NCBI RefSeq assembly: GCF_001462205.1
Contig: NZ_LKIR01000119.1
Span: 1 to 52,288 of the forward strand
Length of the DNA stretch: 52,288 bases
Origin: Haloparvum sedimenti
GTDB lineage: Archaea; Halobacteriota; Halobacteria; Halobacteriales; Haloferacaceae
Direction of reading: 5' to 3'
In this document: positions 1 through 8,285 of the stretch, in pieces
Numbering within the stretch: position 1 is the first letter of the stretch
Layout: each line of letters begins with the position of its first letter
Translations under genes and position numbers: made by a program
Notes under the pieces: generated by a model
What the model was told of the DNA's origin: nothing
What the model saw: the letters and a program-made list of their open reading frames with translations, nothing else
Databases searched by the model: none

Positions 1-1011
1 CTGCCGGACGCCGGACGGCTGCACGAAGTTCTCGATGGCCTGATCCATCGAGAAGCAGTAGTCGACGGCCTCGCGGACCGCGGGGTCCGCGGTCGGGCCC
101 TCGTTACAGTTGAACGCGAGGTAGAAGTAGCCGACGCCCGGCTCCTCGGAGATGCTCGCGTTCTCGTTGCTGCGCACCGTCTCGTACAGCTGGGGCGGAA
201 TCGTCTCGATGATGTCGACGTTGCCCGTCTCCAGCTCCGTGACGCGGGTCGTCTGCTCCTCGATGGGGTCGAACTCGATGGTCTGGACGTTCGGAAGCCC
301 CGCGTCTCCGTCCCAGTAGTCGTCCCATCGCTCGACGGTCGCGAAGTTCTCGGGCTCCCACTCGACGAGGTCGAAGGGACCGGACCCGACGGGGTCCTGG
401 TTGTACGCCTCGGTGTCCTCCTGCCGGACGGAGGCGTTGACGACGTTCCGGACCATCGCGGTGTTGAACGCGCCGTACGGGTACTTGAGGTCGAACTGGA
501 CCGTGTGCTCGTCGATGGCCTCCGCGGTGTCGATCATGTCGACCTCGGAGGCGTTCTCGGTCTCCTCTTCGACCGGTGCCGTCATCGTGTGGATGACGTC
601 CTCCGCGGTGACGGCGTCGCCGTTCTGGAACTCCGCGTTCTCGCGGAGCGGAACGATGTATCGCGTCCCGTCGTTCTCGACGGTCGGCTGCTCGGCCGCG
701 ATCTTCGGCACGATGTTGACGCCCTCGCCGTACTCGTAGAGGCCGTCAAAGATCTGGCCCGCGATCTGCGCGGACGGCACGTCGTTGATGACGATGGGGT
801 CCATGTCCAGCGCGCCCTTCACCTGACCGAAGTAGAGCTCCTGCTGGGGCAGGTCGCTTCCACCGTTGCCGCCGCCACCGCCGGAACCGTCCTCGGTGCC
901 GGTTCCGCCGCCGGAACCGCCGTCGTCTCCACCGGTACAACCCGCAAGCAGCGCCGTCGACGACAGCGCGGCTCCGCTTGCGAGCAACTTCCGCCTCGTA
1001 ACGTTGTCCAT
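1..1011 (-). CDS. ABC transporter substrate-binding protein, family 5 (peptide/nickel type), partial
   Basis: This is the N-terminal 337 residues of an extracytoplasmic solute-binding protein of the dipeptide/oligopeptide (SBP_bac_5) family; the C-terminus lies beyond the window start. The N-terminus carries an RRK twin-arginine motif (residues 6-8), a short hydrophobic stretch and the lipobox LLAGC ending at Cys25. A Gly/Asp/Ser-rich linker runs to about residue 50. The lipobox implies Tat export and lipid anchoring outside the membrane. The mature part shows family features such as LREN-EFQNGD-VTAEDV and later P-V-GSGPFDLVEWEP. Family members are usually 500-600 residues, so roughly 60% is present. 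The start at 1011 was chosen because a TATA box lies 33-44 bp upstream; an in-frame ATG at 1026 is possible. Its permease and ATPase partners are not in the window. Confidence 0.9.
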   Translation of the reverse strand, partial: MDNVTRRKLLASGAALSSTALLAGCTGGDDGGSGGGTGTEDGSGGGGGNGGSDLPQQELYFGQVKGALDMDPIVINDVPSAQIAGQIFDGLYEYGEGVNIVPKIAAEQPTVENDGTRYIVPLRENAEFQNGDAVTAEDVIHTMTAPVEEETENASEVDMIDTAEAIDEHTVQFDLKYPYGAFNTAMVRNVVNASVRQEDTEAYNQDPVGSGPFDLVEWEPENFATVERWDDYWDGDAGLPNVQTIEFDPIEEQTTRVTELETGNVDIIETIPPQLYETVRSNENASISEEPGVGYFYLAFNCNEGPTADPAVREAVDYCFSMDQAIENFVQPSGVRQ

Positions 1012-1043
1012 GCGTGACTTCCGCATGTTATGCCGGTTTCCTT

Positions 1044-1055
1044 TCTATATAATAA
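1044..1055 (-). promoter_or_regulatory. TATA box of the substrate-binding protein gene
   Basis: On the minus strand the sequence reads TTATTATATAG in an otherwise GC-rich intergenic region. It lies about 33-44 bp before the ATG at 1011, at a distance that gives a short leader. It separates this gene from the GTPase gene upstream on the same strand. Confidence 0.65.
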
Positions 1056-1173
1056 GGATTTCGCAAATCGTTCATGGATCTCCATCCGAGGTCGGTGATC
1101 TAACGGTAGATGTTGGACAGGAATGTACACTCCTGCGGATCCGTGTGACTCGGTCACAGGCGTTCCGGTCGTC

Positions 1174-2877
1174 TCAGTCGTCCGCGTTCGCGGGACTCGG
1201 TCGCGGCGTCACCGACGTGACGGTGCCGACGCCCTTGCTCGACCCCTCGCGGAAGACGAACCGCTGTCCCTCCTCCACGAGGTAGGGTCGGAACTTGAAC
1301 CGGACCGTGGCCTGGCCGGTGTCACCGGGCAGCAGCCGCCCGCCCTCGGGCGAAAACTCGGCCGCTTCGCTCATCGTCTCCAGATGGACCACCGGCTCGT
1401 AGCCGTCGCGGATCCGGGTGGGGTGGTTGAGCACCATCACCTCGGCCTCGAACTCCCGGACTGCGGGCGGGTTCTCCTCCCGCGGCACGAGCACCATGCC
1501 GCGTTCCAGCTCCGCCTCGTCGACGCCCTTCAGCGCGATGCCGACGATGCGCCCGGCCGTCGCACGGTCGACGCGGTGGTAGTGCATCTCGATGGAGCGG
1601 ACCTCGACCTCCCGGAAGCTCCCGTCGGGCATCGGCCCGCACAGCAGTTCGTCGCCCGCCTCGACCGCGCCGGAGTTCACGGTCCCGGACGCGACCGCGC
1701 CGACGCCGGTCACGCTGTAGGTCCGGTCGATGTACATCCGGAACGACGCGCGCTCGGGCGTCGCGCGCTTGGGGAGCGCCGCGAACAGCCGGTCGAGGTC
1801 GTCCAGTCCCTCCCGGGTCACCGCGCTCGTCCGGAAGACGGGGACCACCGACTCACCGATCTCGTCGGCCGCGGCCGCGACGCCGTGGCGCTCGACCGGG
1901 AGCGGCGTGCGCCCGACCTCCCGCAGCATCGACTCGACCTCACGCTCGACTGCGTCGACGCGCTCGTCGCTCACGGCGTCGGTCTTGGTGACAGCGACCA
2001 CGGTCGGAAGCTCGGTCGCCAGCAGGATCCCGAGGTGCTCGCGCGTCGTCTTGGTGGGCCCGTCGTCGGCCGCGACGACGAGCAGCCCGTAGTCGAGCTT
2101 CTGGCCCACCAGCCCGCGGATCGTCGTCCGGAGCCACGGCTCGTGGCCCACGGTGTCCACGAACGAGACGAGCCGGTCGGCCCGCTCGACGACGCCCGCG
2201 CGGTCCGTCTTGCGGTGCGGGTTGTCCATCCGGACCGGCACGGGGTCCTCGACGGGGTCTCCCGCGGACTCCGCGTTCTCGTCGCCCTCGAAGCCGTAGA
2301 CTGCGTACGACAGGTCCGCGGAGAGCCCGCGCTCGACCTCGTGGGGCTGCACGTCGAGGAAGCCGCGCGTCGCGCCGTCGCCGTCGTCCGCGTCTCCGGT
2401 GACGAGCGACCCGACGAGCGTCGACTTGCCGTGGTCGACGTGTCCCGCGGTGCCGACGACGAGGTGGTCCTCGTCCGTCTCCAGCACGCCGCCCTCGCGA
2501 ACCGTCGCGAGACCGACGATCCCCTCCGTCGGGCTCTCGCCGCCGTCAGCGCCCTCGCGAACGTCGCCGACGCTCCACGTGTCGACGTCGTGGATGTGCG
2601 CGTCGGCCTCCTCGGCGAGCACCGAGAGCACGTCCATCGTCTCCGAGAAAATTTCCGGCGGAACGCCGGCGAGTCCGCCGTCGTCGGTGACGCCGAGCAC
2701 GTACGTCGCCTCCCCATCCCCGGAGAGGACGCGGTGGCGGAGCTGCGCCACGAGCGACTCCATGCGCCCGTCCGCGAGGTGGACCTCGCGGGAGAGCCGC
2801 TCTTTGAACTCGACGGCGCCGCCGTCCTGCTCCCCGCGCTCGATGGCCCCCCGTATGGCGGACCGGTCAGCGCTCAT
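1174..2877 (-). CDS. GTPBP1-family GTP-binding protein (translation-factor-like GTPase)
   Basis: This 567-residue protein is an EF-Tu/EF-1-alpha superfamily GTPase most like the GTPBP1/GTPBP2 branch. The N-terminal ~135 residues are family-specific. The G domain follows: P-loop GTAGHVDHGKST (142-153), G3 DTVGHE (241-246) and G4 TKTD (297-300). Two beta-barrel domains fill the C-terminal half (RTYSVTGVGAVASGTV, then RFKFRPYLVEEGQRFVFREG). GTPBP1 proteins bind aminoacyl-tRNA and are linked to ribosome rescue and RNA turnover in eukaryotes; the archaeal role is inferred only. The start at 2877 (MSADRS) was chosen over an upstream in-frame codon at 2931, because the intervening residues are basic and atypical. 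The gene is followed by a 162-bp gap and the binding-protein gene. Confidence 0.88.
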   Translation of the reverse strand: MSADRSAIRGAIERGEQDGGAVEFKERLSREVHLADGRMESLVAQLRHRVLSGDGEATYVLGVTDDGGLAGVPPEIFSETMDVLSVLAEEADAHIHDVDTWSVGDVREGADGGESPTEGIVGLATVREGGVLETDEDHLVVGTAGHVDHGKSTLVGSLVTGDADDGDGATRGFLDVQPHEVERGLSADLSYAVYGFEGDENAESAGDPVEDPVPVRMDNPHRKTDRAGVVERADRLVSFVDTVGHEPWLRTTIRGLVGQKLDYGLLVVAADDGPTKTTREHLGILLATELPTVVAVTKTDAVSDERVDAVEREVESMLREVGRTPLPVERHGVAAAADEIGESVVPVFRTSAVTREGLDDLDRLFAALPKRATPERASFRMYIDRTYSVTGVGAVASGTVNSGAVEAGDELLCGPMPDGSFREVEVRSIEMHYHRVDRATAGRIVGIALKGVDEAELERGMVLVPREENPPAVREFEAEVMVLNHPTRIRDGYEPVVHLETMSEAAEFSPEGGRLLPGDTGQATVRFKFRPYLVEEGQRFVFREGSSKGVGTVTSVTPRPSPANADD

Positions 2878-3019
2878 GGGCGCTCGTAGGCGAGGACCAC
2901 GTATAACGGTTTTCGTGGGGTGTGTCCCCACGGCACGGGATCGGTCCGGACCGGCCGAGAGCGGGAGGGAGCGCTCTCGTGTTGGACGTATTTCTGTCTC
3001 GGACGCTTCGCTGACCGCC

Positions 3020-3586
3020 CTACGCCCGCGACCCTTCCTGTAAGCGCTCGTAGGCGGCGTTTAGCTCCTTGAACGCCTCCTCGTCGCCATCCGCGGCGTC
3101 GGGATGCAGCTCCTTCGCCTTCTCGCGGTACGCGCGCTTGACGGCCGCCTCGTCCGCGTCCGTCGAGAGGTCGAGCGTGGCGTATGCCTCGCGGACCGTC
3201 GGACCGCCGTCGGCCGGTGGGGCCCGGTCGCGGCGTCCGTTGCGACGGCTGCTCCGGCGTTGCCCGCCCCGTCGCCGCCGCTCGCGGTGCTGCCGCTCCC
3301 GTGAGCCCGCTCGGTCCCCGGAGAACGCCGCGCGGCGGTTCTCGGCGGCCCTGGCGCGTTGTCGGGCCCGCCTTCGATCACGGGCGGACGCGCCCGTCGC
3401 CTGCCGCCGGACGCGGGCCCGGAGCCGACCGCTGGCGTGGTACCAGAGGAAGTAGGTCGCGAACGCGAACGGGACGGCGACCGCCAGCATCACCGGGCTG
3501 ACCGCGAGCCCGCCGACCAGAAGCACCGCCGTCAGCCCCGCGAACGTCGCCGCGAGCCCCACGACCACCCGCTCGTTCGAGAGCAC
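3020..3586 (-). CDS. J-domain membrane protein
   Basis: This protein of about 188 residues has two hydrophobic segments near its N-terminus (VVVGLAATFAGLTAVLLVGG and the following LAVAVPFAFATYFLWY). A long Arg-rich linker and a C-terminal J domain (about 135-185) follow, with the HPD tripeptide at about 161-163. J domains stimulate DnaK-type Hsp70 ATPase; here the C-terminal, membrane-tethered layout suggests recruitment of DnaK to the inner membrane face (inference). The start is uncertain. A GTG at 3586 puts the first membrane helix at the N-terminus, as in related haloarchaeal proteins, while an in-frame TTG at 3682 would add an Arg-rich extension. It is transcribed in line with the DUF5809 gene, whose stop is at 3698. 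Confidence 0.75.
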   Translation of the reverse strand: MLSNERVVVGLAATFAGLTAVLLVGGLAVSPVMLAVAVPFAFATYFLWYHASGRLRARVRRQATGASARDRRRARQRARAAENRRAAFSGDRAGSRERQHRERRRRGGQRRSSRRNGRRDRAPPADGGPTVREAYATLDLSTDADEAAVKRAYREKAKELHPDAADGDEEAFKELNAAYERLQEGSRA

Positions 3587-3697
3587 GGTCTCCGTTGGGG
3601 GCGAAGCGCCGTAAGCGTCCCGCCGAGACGCCGTCCCCGTCGTCGGAGCGCGTCGTCGACGCCTCGGGCGACGCGTCGTCAATCCCCCGACCGACCG

Positions 3698-4120
3698 CTA
3701 CAGTTCGTCCCGATAGATCCGCCCGAAGGCGTTTCGACGGAGCGTGCCGGCGGCCGCGTCCGGTTCGTTCTGGAAGGTGGCGGCGACGACCGCGTCCGCG
3801 AACGGCGCGGCGTGCCAGACCACGTTGTCGACGTGTTCGGAGCCGAGCACCGTCACGTCCCCCTCGGTGAACGGGCGCTCGTCGAGCCACGTCTCGAACG
3901 TCTCGCGGTCGGCGACGTGGACGGTCAGAAGCGACGCGAACAGCGCGTCCCGGGCGGTCTCGATAACCTCGCCGGTGACGCGCTCGTCGTACTCCTCGCC
4001 GTCGAAGCCCATCGCCTTCGCCGTCTCGCGGACGACCACCCGCGCCGCCTCGCCGGCCTCCGCGTAGCGGTCGCGCGCCTCCTCCACGGTCGCCGGAGCG
4101 AACGAACCCTTCGTCTCCAT
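3698..4120 (-). CDS. DUF5809 family protein
   Basis: A 140-residue soluble acidic protein that I recognise as the haloarchaea-restricted DUF5809 family by its opening METKGSFAP, the central DERVTGEVIETARDALFASL, the NVVWHAAPFADAVVAATFQNE stretch (given in part) and the C-terminal AFGRIYRDEL. No catalytic motif is apparent and no function is known. It is next to the DUF5810 gene in the same orientation with a 51-bp gap. The two families are commonly neighbours in haloarchaea, which suggests a joint role (inference). Confidence 0.8.
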   Translation of the reverse strand: METKGSFAPATVEEARDRYAEAGEAARVVVRETAKAMGFDGEEYDERVTGEVIETARDALFASLLTVHVADRETFETWLDERPFTEGDVTVLGSEHVDNVVWHAAPFADAVVAATFQNEPDAAAGTLRRNAFGRIYRDEL

Positions 4121-4171
4121 GCCCCCGGATCCGACCGGCGACGGGAAGGGGTTTCCGCTCCGCGCCGGCGG

Positions 4172-4672
4172 TCAGGCGTCGTCTTCGGTCCCGGGAGTGT
4201 CGTCGTCCGACCCGTTGCCGTCGTCTGCCCCGCCGCCGTCGCCCGCCCCGTCGTCGTCGAGCATTCGCTCGGTCAACTCGCGCGCCTCCCGGAGGACCTG
4301 CTGGACCTCGGGGTCGTCGCGGCTGGGGGCCTCCGACGTGCCCCCCGAGGCGCGCCCGGTGCCGCCGGCGCCGAGTCCGCCCACTCCGCCGCCGAGGGGG
4401 CCGACGTCGGGCCGTCCCGGTTCCTGCCCGTGGCCCTGACCGTGGCCGTGCCGATGGTCGTGACCGTCCCCGTCCTCGGTCTCGACCTCCTCGGCGTGCG
4501 GCGTCACTTCGCCCGCGAGTTCGGCCGGGGTGCTGTCGCTCCACGCGTCGGCGTGCTCGTCGAGCCACGTTTCGTGGTCGTCGCCGTGCAGCATCGCCGT
4601 GAACGCGAGGTGATGCGCGAGGTGCTCGCCGTCGCGCTGCGGCAGGTCACAGACCGGACACGCGTAGCCCAT
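4172..4672 (-). CDS. DUF5810 family zinc-finger-like protein
   Basis: A 166-residue protein with an N-terminal CPVC motif (Cys5, Cys8) followed by HLAHH (His17, His20, His21), an arrangement suited to binding one zinc ion. The conserved region through about residue 60 (ETWLDEHADAW) matches the haloarchaeal DUF5810 family. The remainder is low-complexity: a His/Gly-rich patch (DGHDHRHGHGQGHGQ), then Gly-rich and a strongly acidic tail. A conserved helix (VQQVLREARELTERML) lies inside the tail. Function is unknown; nucleic-acid or protein binding is possible from the finger. The His-rich patch might bind metal, but it may also be simple low-complexity drift. Confidence 0.75.
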   Translation of the reverse strand: MGYACPVCDLPQRDGEHLAHHLAFTAMLHGDDHETWLDEHADAWSDSTPAELAGEVTPHAEEVETEDGDGHDHRHGHGQGHGQEPGRPDVGPLGGGVGGLGAGGTGRASGGTSEAPSRDDPEVQQVLREARELTERMLDDDGAGDGGGADDGNGSDDDTPGTEDDA

Positions 4673-4784
4673 TGTTCGTCCGCACGTCCGCGCGCCGGCC
4701 GCTTCAACCCGTCGTCCGCGGTCCGCGACCGAGCCCTCAGGGGTCAGAAAAAGGTCCGCGGACGAGGGTCGGGAACCGCGCCGC

Positions 4785-5243
4785 TCACGAGGGGTTCTTG
4801 CGCGTGAGCTCGCTGCCGCAGATCGGACACCGGTCCTTCTCCTCGTCGAAGACGCGGCCGCAGCCGAAACACTGCCACTGCCACTCGCGCTCCTCCGTGA
4901 TGCCGTCGCGGGCGATCACCTCCACGTCGAGGTCGAGCCGCTCCGCGACGTTCTGCATCGCGTAGTCGTCCGTGACGAGCGTCGCGTCGAGCTCGAAGGC
5001 CGCGGCGACGAGGCGGCGGTCCGTCTCCGAGAGCACGTCCGCGTCGCCGGACTCCTCGGCGGCGCGGGTGATCCGGCGGAGCGACGCCTCGTCGGGGATG
5101 TGGACGGTCATGCCGCCCCCCTCCATGGCGTCGAACCGCAGCGCGTGGCCGCCCTCCAGTTCCTCCTTCACCGCCGGGATGGAGGCGGTCGGTCCGTCCG
5201 GGTCGTGACCGTGGATGAACGCGGAGGCGTCGAGGACTCGCAT
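4785..5243 (-). CDS. nob1: Ribosome maturation endonuclease Nob1 (PIN domain and zinc ribbon)
   Basis: A 152-residue archaeal Nob1, which cleaves the 3' end of pre-16S rRNA (site D) during small-subunit maturation. The PIN domain begins with MRVLDASAFI (Asp5). Further acidic residues are Glu28/29, Asp69 and Asp92/93 in VTDDYAMQN. A C-terminal zinc ribbon uses Cys125, Cys128, Cys139 and Cys142 (CFGC-CPIC). Length and domain order fit archaeal Nob1. Its ATG overlaps the stop of the upstream PRC-barrel gene by one base (TAATG), so the two are translationally linked. Together with the divergent infB they form a translation-related locus. Confidence 0.9.
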   Translation of the reverse strand: MRVLDASAFIHGHDPDGPTASIPAVKEELEGGHALRFDAMEGGGMTVHIPDEASLRRITRAAEESGDADVLSETDRRLVAAAFELDATLVTDDYAMQNVAERLDLDVEVIARDGITEEREWQWQCFGCGRVFDEEKDRCPICGSELTRKNPS

Positions 5244-5488
5244 TAGCGGCCGACGACGATGTAGTCCTTCACCGCCTGCACGTTGCCGACGGGGACGAGC
5301 ATCCGCCCCCGCTCGTCGACCTGAAAGCTCGACCGCGCGGGGTCGAACTGGTCGTTCGGAGTGACGAGCAGGTGGTGGAGCTCGCCCGACTTGAGGTTCA
5401 TCGTGATGTTGTACAGGTCGCCGAGCTCGGTGCCGTCCGCGCCCATCACGGCCTTGCCGGAGAGGTTCTCCGCGAGGATGTCTGCCAT
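5243..5488 (-). CDS. PRC-barrel domain protein
   Basis: An 81-residue single-domain PRC-barrel protein (MADILAENLSGKAVMGADG, then ELGDLYNITMNLKSGEL and a C-terminal LVPVGNVQAVKDYIVVGR). PRC barrels bind proteins or RNA; the best known are photosynthetic reaction centre H subunit and RimM in 16S rRNA maturation. The pairing with nob1 suggests a ribosome-assembly role, and small archaeal PRC proteins have been implicated in cell division as well, so the assignment is open. The ATG at 5488 was chosen over a long in-frame extension because a TATA-like TTTAAG lies 25-30 bp upstream (minus strand, 5513-5518) and the extension runs through a tandem repeat. Confidence 0.85.
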   Translation of the reverse strand: MADILAENLSGKAVMGADGTELGDLYNITMNLKSGELHHLLVTPNDQFDPARSSFQVDERGRMLVPVGNVQAVKDYIVVGR

Positions 5489-5522
5489 GTCCGAACGAAT
5501 CCGGCGGACCGTCTTAAACGCC

Positions 5523-5592
5523 ACGGGGGCGTCCGACGGGCGGCACACGCCACACGGGGGCGTCCGACGGGCGGCACACGCCCACGGGGGCG
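5523..5592. repeat. 31-bp tandem repeat, 2.3 copies
   Basis: The unit beginning ACGGGGGCGTCCGACGGGCG occurs at 5523 and again at 5554. A third truncated unit begins at 5584. The repeat lies between the divergent PRC-barrel and infB promoters and is not coding in either direction under the chosen starts. Confidence 0.8.
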
Positions 5593-5664
5593 GACCGACC
5601 GGGAGCACGGGAGCCGGCCGCCGCACCCGGGATCGGTCCGATCGCTGCGCGACCGCCGTTTTGA

Positions 5665-5672
5665 AAGGCTTA
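5665..5672 (+). promoter_or_regulatory. Candidate TATA element for infB
   Basis: GGCTTAAC follows an AT-richer stretch (TTTTGAAA) and lies about 55 bp upstream of the infB ATG. It would give a leader of roughly 28 nt. It is one of the few AT-rich stretches in the intergenic region. Confidence 0.4.
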
Positions 5673-5725
5673 ACTGCCGCCCGCGATTCCCTCCGGTAAC
5701 GACCGATTTCTCGGGGTGACCTTCG

Positions 5726-7516
5726 ATGGCAGACACACACGCGGACACGCTACGCACGCCAATCGTCGCCGTGCTCGGGCACGTCGACCACGGCAAGACC
5801 AGTCTACTCGACAAGATACGCGGCTCCGCCGTCTCGGAGGGCGAGGCGGGCGCGATCACGCAGCACATCGGGGCGACGGACATCCCCCTCGCGACCATCT
5901 CCTCGATGGCGGGCGAGCTCGTCCAGCCGGAGGACTTCGACCTCCCCGGTCTGCTGTTCATCGACACGCCGGGCCACCACTCCTTCTCCACGCTTCGGGC
6001 CCGCGGGGGCGCGCTCGCGGACATCGCGGTGCTCGTCGTCGACGTCAATGACGGCTTCCAGCCCCAGACCGAGGAGGCGCTGGACATCCTCCGGCGGACG
6101 GGGACCCCCTTCGTCGTCGCCGCGAACAAGATCGACACGACGCCCGGCTGGAACCCCAACGAGGGCGAGCCGATCCAGCCTACCTACGACGCGCAGTCCG
6201 ACCGCGCGCAGTCGATGCTCGACGAGAACCTCTACAAGATCATCGGGGAGCTGTCGGACAACGGCTTCTCCGCGGACCTGTACTGGCGCGTGCAGGACTT
6301 CCAGAAGAATATCGGCGTCGTCCCGGTCTCCGCGATCACCGGCGAGGGCGTCCCGGACCTGCTGACGGTCCTGATGGGGCTCTCCCAGCGGTTCATGAAG
6401 GAGGAGATGGCCATCGACGTGGCCGGTCCCGGCAAGGGGACGGTGCTGGAGGTGAAAGACGAGCGCGGCTTCGGCGCGACCGTCGACGCCGTGATGTACG
6501 ACGGCGTGATCCGCACCGGCGACACGATCGTCGTCGGCGGGCAGGGCGACCCCATCGTGACGGAGGTGCGCGCGCTGCTCCAGCCCCAGCCGCTCGCGGA
6601 GATCCGGACCGAGAAGCAGTTCGAGACCGTCGAGGAAGTCGGCGCCGCGGCCGGCGTGAAGATCGCCGCGCCGGACCTCGACGACGCGATGGCGGGCGCG
6701 CCGGTCCGCGTCGTCCGCGACCGCACCGAGGCCGAGGTGATCGCGGAGGTGGAGGCCGAGCTCGCGGAGATCGAGGTCGAGACCGAGGAGGACGGCGTCG
6801 TCGTGAAGGCTGACACCCTCGGCAGCCTCGAGGCGATGGCGAACGCCTTAGCGGAGGCCGAGGTCCCCATCCTCCGCGCGGAGGTCGGCGACATCGCGCC
6901 GCGGGACGTGGCCATCGCGGAGACCGCCAACCAGGACGAGCACAAGGCCATCCTCGGGTTCAACGTCGACCTGCTGTCGAACGCCCGCGACGAGCTGGAG
7001 GCCGCGGACGTGAAGCTGTTCACCGACGACGTGATCTACCAGCTGATCGAGGACTACGAGACGTTCGTCGAGGAGCGCCAGCGCGCCCAGCAGGAGACCG
7101 TCCTCGACAAGATCGTCCGCCCCGCCCGGTTCCGCATCCTCCCGGACCACACCTTCCGGCAGAACGACCCCGCGGTCGTCGGCGTCGAGGTCCTCTCGGG
7201 CACCCTCCAGAACAACCGCAACGTCGGGAAGTTCGAGGGCAACGAGTTCGACCGCGTCGGCCAGCTCTCCGGCATCCAGAAGCAGGGCGAGGACGTGGAC
7301 GAGGCCCGCGCGGGCGAGCGCGTCAGCGTCGCCATCGACGGCCCGACCGTCGGCCGCGGCATCGAGGAGGGCGACACCCTCTGGACCGAGGTCCCCGAGA
7401 AGCACGCGAAGATCCTCGAACAGGAGCTCAAAAGCGAGATCACCGCCGACGAACTGGAGGCGCTGACGAGCTACCTGGATACGCGGCGCAAGCGGGACCC
7501 CTTCTGGGGGAAGTAG
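5726..7516 (+). CDS. infB: Translation initiation factor IF-2 (aIF5B)
   Basis: A 596-residue archaeal IF-2/eIF5B, the GTPase that promotes subunit joining and initiator tRNA positioning. The G domain has GHVDHGKT (18-25), DTPGHH (80-85) and NKID (133-136). Domain II follows (RGFGATVDAVMYDGVIRTGD), then domain III (ADTLGSLEAMANAL, with DIAPRDVAIA). A long linker helix (QQETVLDKIV) and domain IV (VEVLSGTLQNNRNVGKFEG) complete it. The C-terminal alpha-helical tail typical of eIF5B is present (ILEQELKSEITADELEAL). Archaeal and eukaryotic homologues end in this region, so it looks complete. In many archaea infB follows ndk; here the ndk operon is about 39 kb away. Confidence 0.96.
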   Translation: MADTHADTLRTPIVAVLGHVDHGKTSLLDKIRGSAVSEGEAGAITQHIGATDIPLATISSMAGELVQPEDFDLPGLLFIDTPGHHSFSTLRARGGALADIAVLVVDVNDGFQPQTEEALDILRRTGTPFVVAANKIDTTPGWNPNEGEPIQPTYDAQSDRAQSMLDENLYKIIGELSDNGFSADLYWRVQDFQKNIGVVPVSAITGEGVPDLLTVLMGLSQRFMKEEMAIDVAGPGKGTVLEVKDERGFGATVDAVMYDGVIRTGDTIVVGGQGDPIVTEVRALLQPQPLAEIRTEKQFETVEEVGAAAGVKIAAPDLDDAMAGAPVRVVRDRTEAEVIAEVEAELAEIEVETEEDGVVVKADTLGSLEAMANALAEAEVPILRAEVGDIAPRDVAIAETANQDEHKAILGFNVDLLSNARDELEAADVKLFTDDVIYQLIEDYETFVEERQRAQQETVLDKIVRPARFRILPDHTFRQNDPAVVGVEVLSGTLQNNRNVGKFEGNEFDRVGQLSGIQKQGEDVDEARAGERVSVAIDGPTVGRGIEEGDTLWTEVPEKHAKILEQELKSEITADELEALTSYLDTRRKRDPFWGK

Positions 7517-7691
7517 CGTCATCGAAGCCGCCACCTCCGTTTTCTGAGCTGCGAGGGCACTCCTGTCAGCGGCGCGATTTCCTGAACGACAGAATACTGC
7601 CCGCCAGAGTCGCGGTTTTCTGAACCACAAAAGGACGACCGCCAGCCCAGCCGCTCACGACCGCGAGCCTTTGGAAAAAGCGACTGCGGAT

Positions 7692-8147
7692 CTACGCGTA
7701 GCGTTCGAGTTCGGGGCGGTCGAGGTCCTCGAAGACGTCCTCGGCGACCTCGGCGAGGAAGGCGGTGCCCTCGCCGGTGAGGCGGCGGCCCTCGCCCTGC
7801 GCGGTCTCGACGAGGCCCTCCTCCTCGAGCTGCTGGAGCGCGGTGCGGATGACGTTGCGGGAGCCGGCCGCGTGCTCGCCGGGGCGGACGATGTAGCGGT
7901 TGGAGCCGCGCTTCTTGCCGCCGTACTCGGTGGCGAGGCGCTCGACGCCGACCGGGCCGCTCTTGGAGATCTTGCGGAGCAGGCTCGCGGAGCGGACGTA
8001 CCAGAAGTCCTCCTGCTCGGGGGGGAGTTCGTTGGCGGTGCCGGCCTTCGCGAACTCGGCCCACGCGGGCTCCTCGATGCGGTCCTCCAGTCGCGCGGCG
8101 GCCTCCTCGATGAGGTCCTCCGCCGGGACGTCGTAGATGGTTACCAT
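7692..8147 (-). CDS. rps19e: 30S ribosomal protein S19e
   Basis: A 151-residue archaeal/eukaryotic-type S19e from the small-subunit head, needed for late 16S-side maturation. Diagnostic stretches are MVTIYDVPAEDLIEEAA, WYVRSASLLRKI, the YGGKKRGSNRYI block and the winged-helix LQQLEEEGLVE. The start at 8147 was chosen because TTTAAA lies 26-31 bp upstream, which implies a leaderless message, and because the longer in-frame reading has no recognisable S19e sequence. It is divergent from thiL. The 175 bp between infB and this gene (converging) hold three short TTTTCTGA-like stretches but nothing clearly functional. Confidence 0.96.
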   Translation of the reverse strand: MVTIYDVPAEDLIEEAAARLEDRIEEPAWAEFAKAGTANELPPEQEDFWYVRSASLLRKISKSGPVGVERLATEYGGKKRGSNRYIVRPGEHAAGSRNVIRTALQQLEEEGLVETAQGEGRRLTGEGTAFLAEVAEDVFEDLDRPELERYA

Positions 8148-8172
8148 TGAGGCCAAATTCCGTCGCATGCCG

Positions 8173-8178
8173 TTTAAA
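8173..8178 (-). promoter_or_regulatory. TATA box of rps19e
   Basis: TTTAAA in the sequence CTTTAAACGG on the minus strand lies 26-31 bp upstream of the rps19e ATG at 8147. This spacing predicts transcription starting at or next to the start codon. Confidence 0.7.
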
Positions 8179-8285
8179 GTCATCGTATTCGGGAGGCACC
8201 GTGGGAACGGTTTGCAGGGCCGGAGCGGCGGGATTCCGGCCGCGTGTCGGCCCCTTTTAGTCGACCGCCGCCGAACCCCAGCCCG

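Noticed and set aside
7517-7691. Decayed copy of the repeat family between infB and rps19e
   Set aside because: Three short TTTTCTGA-like stretches are present, but neither the stems, the ends nor the tail module can be aligned, so the resemblance may be chance.
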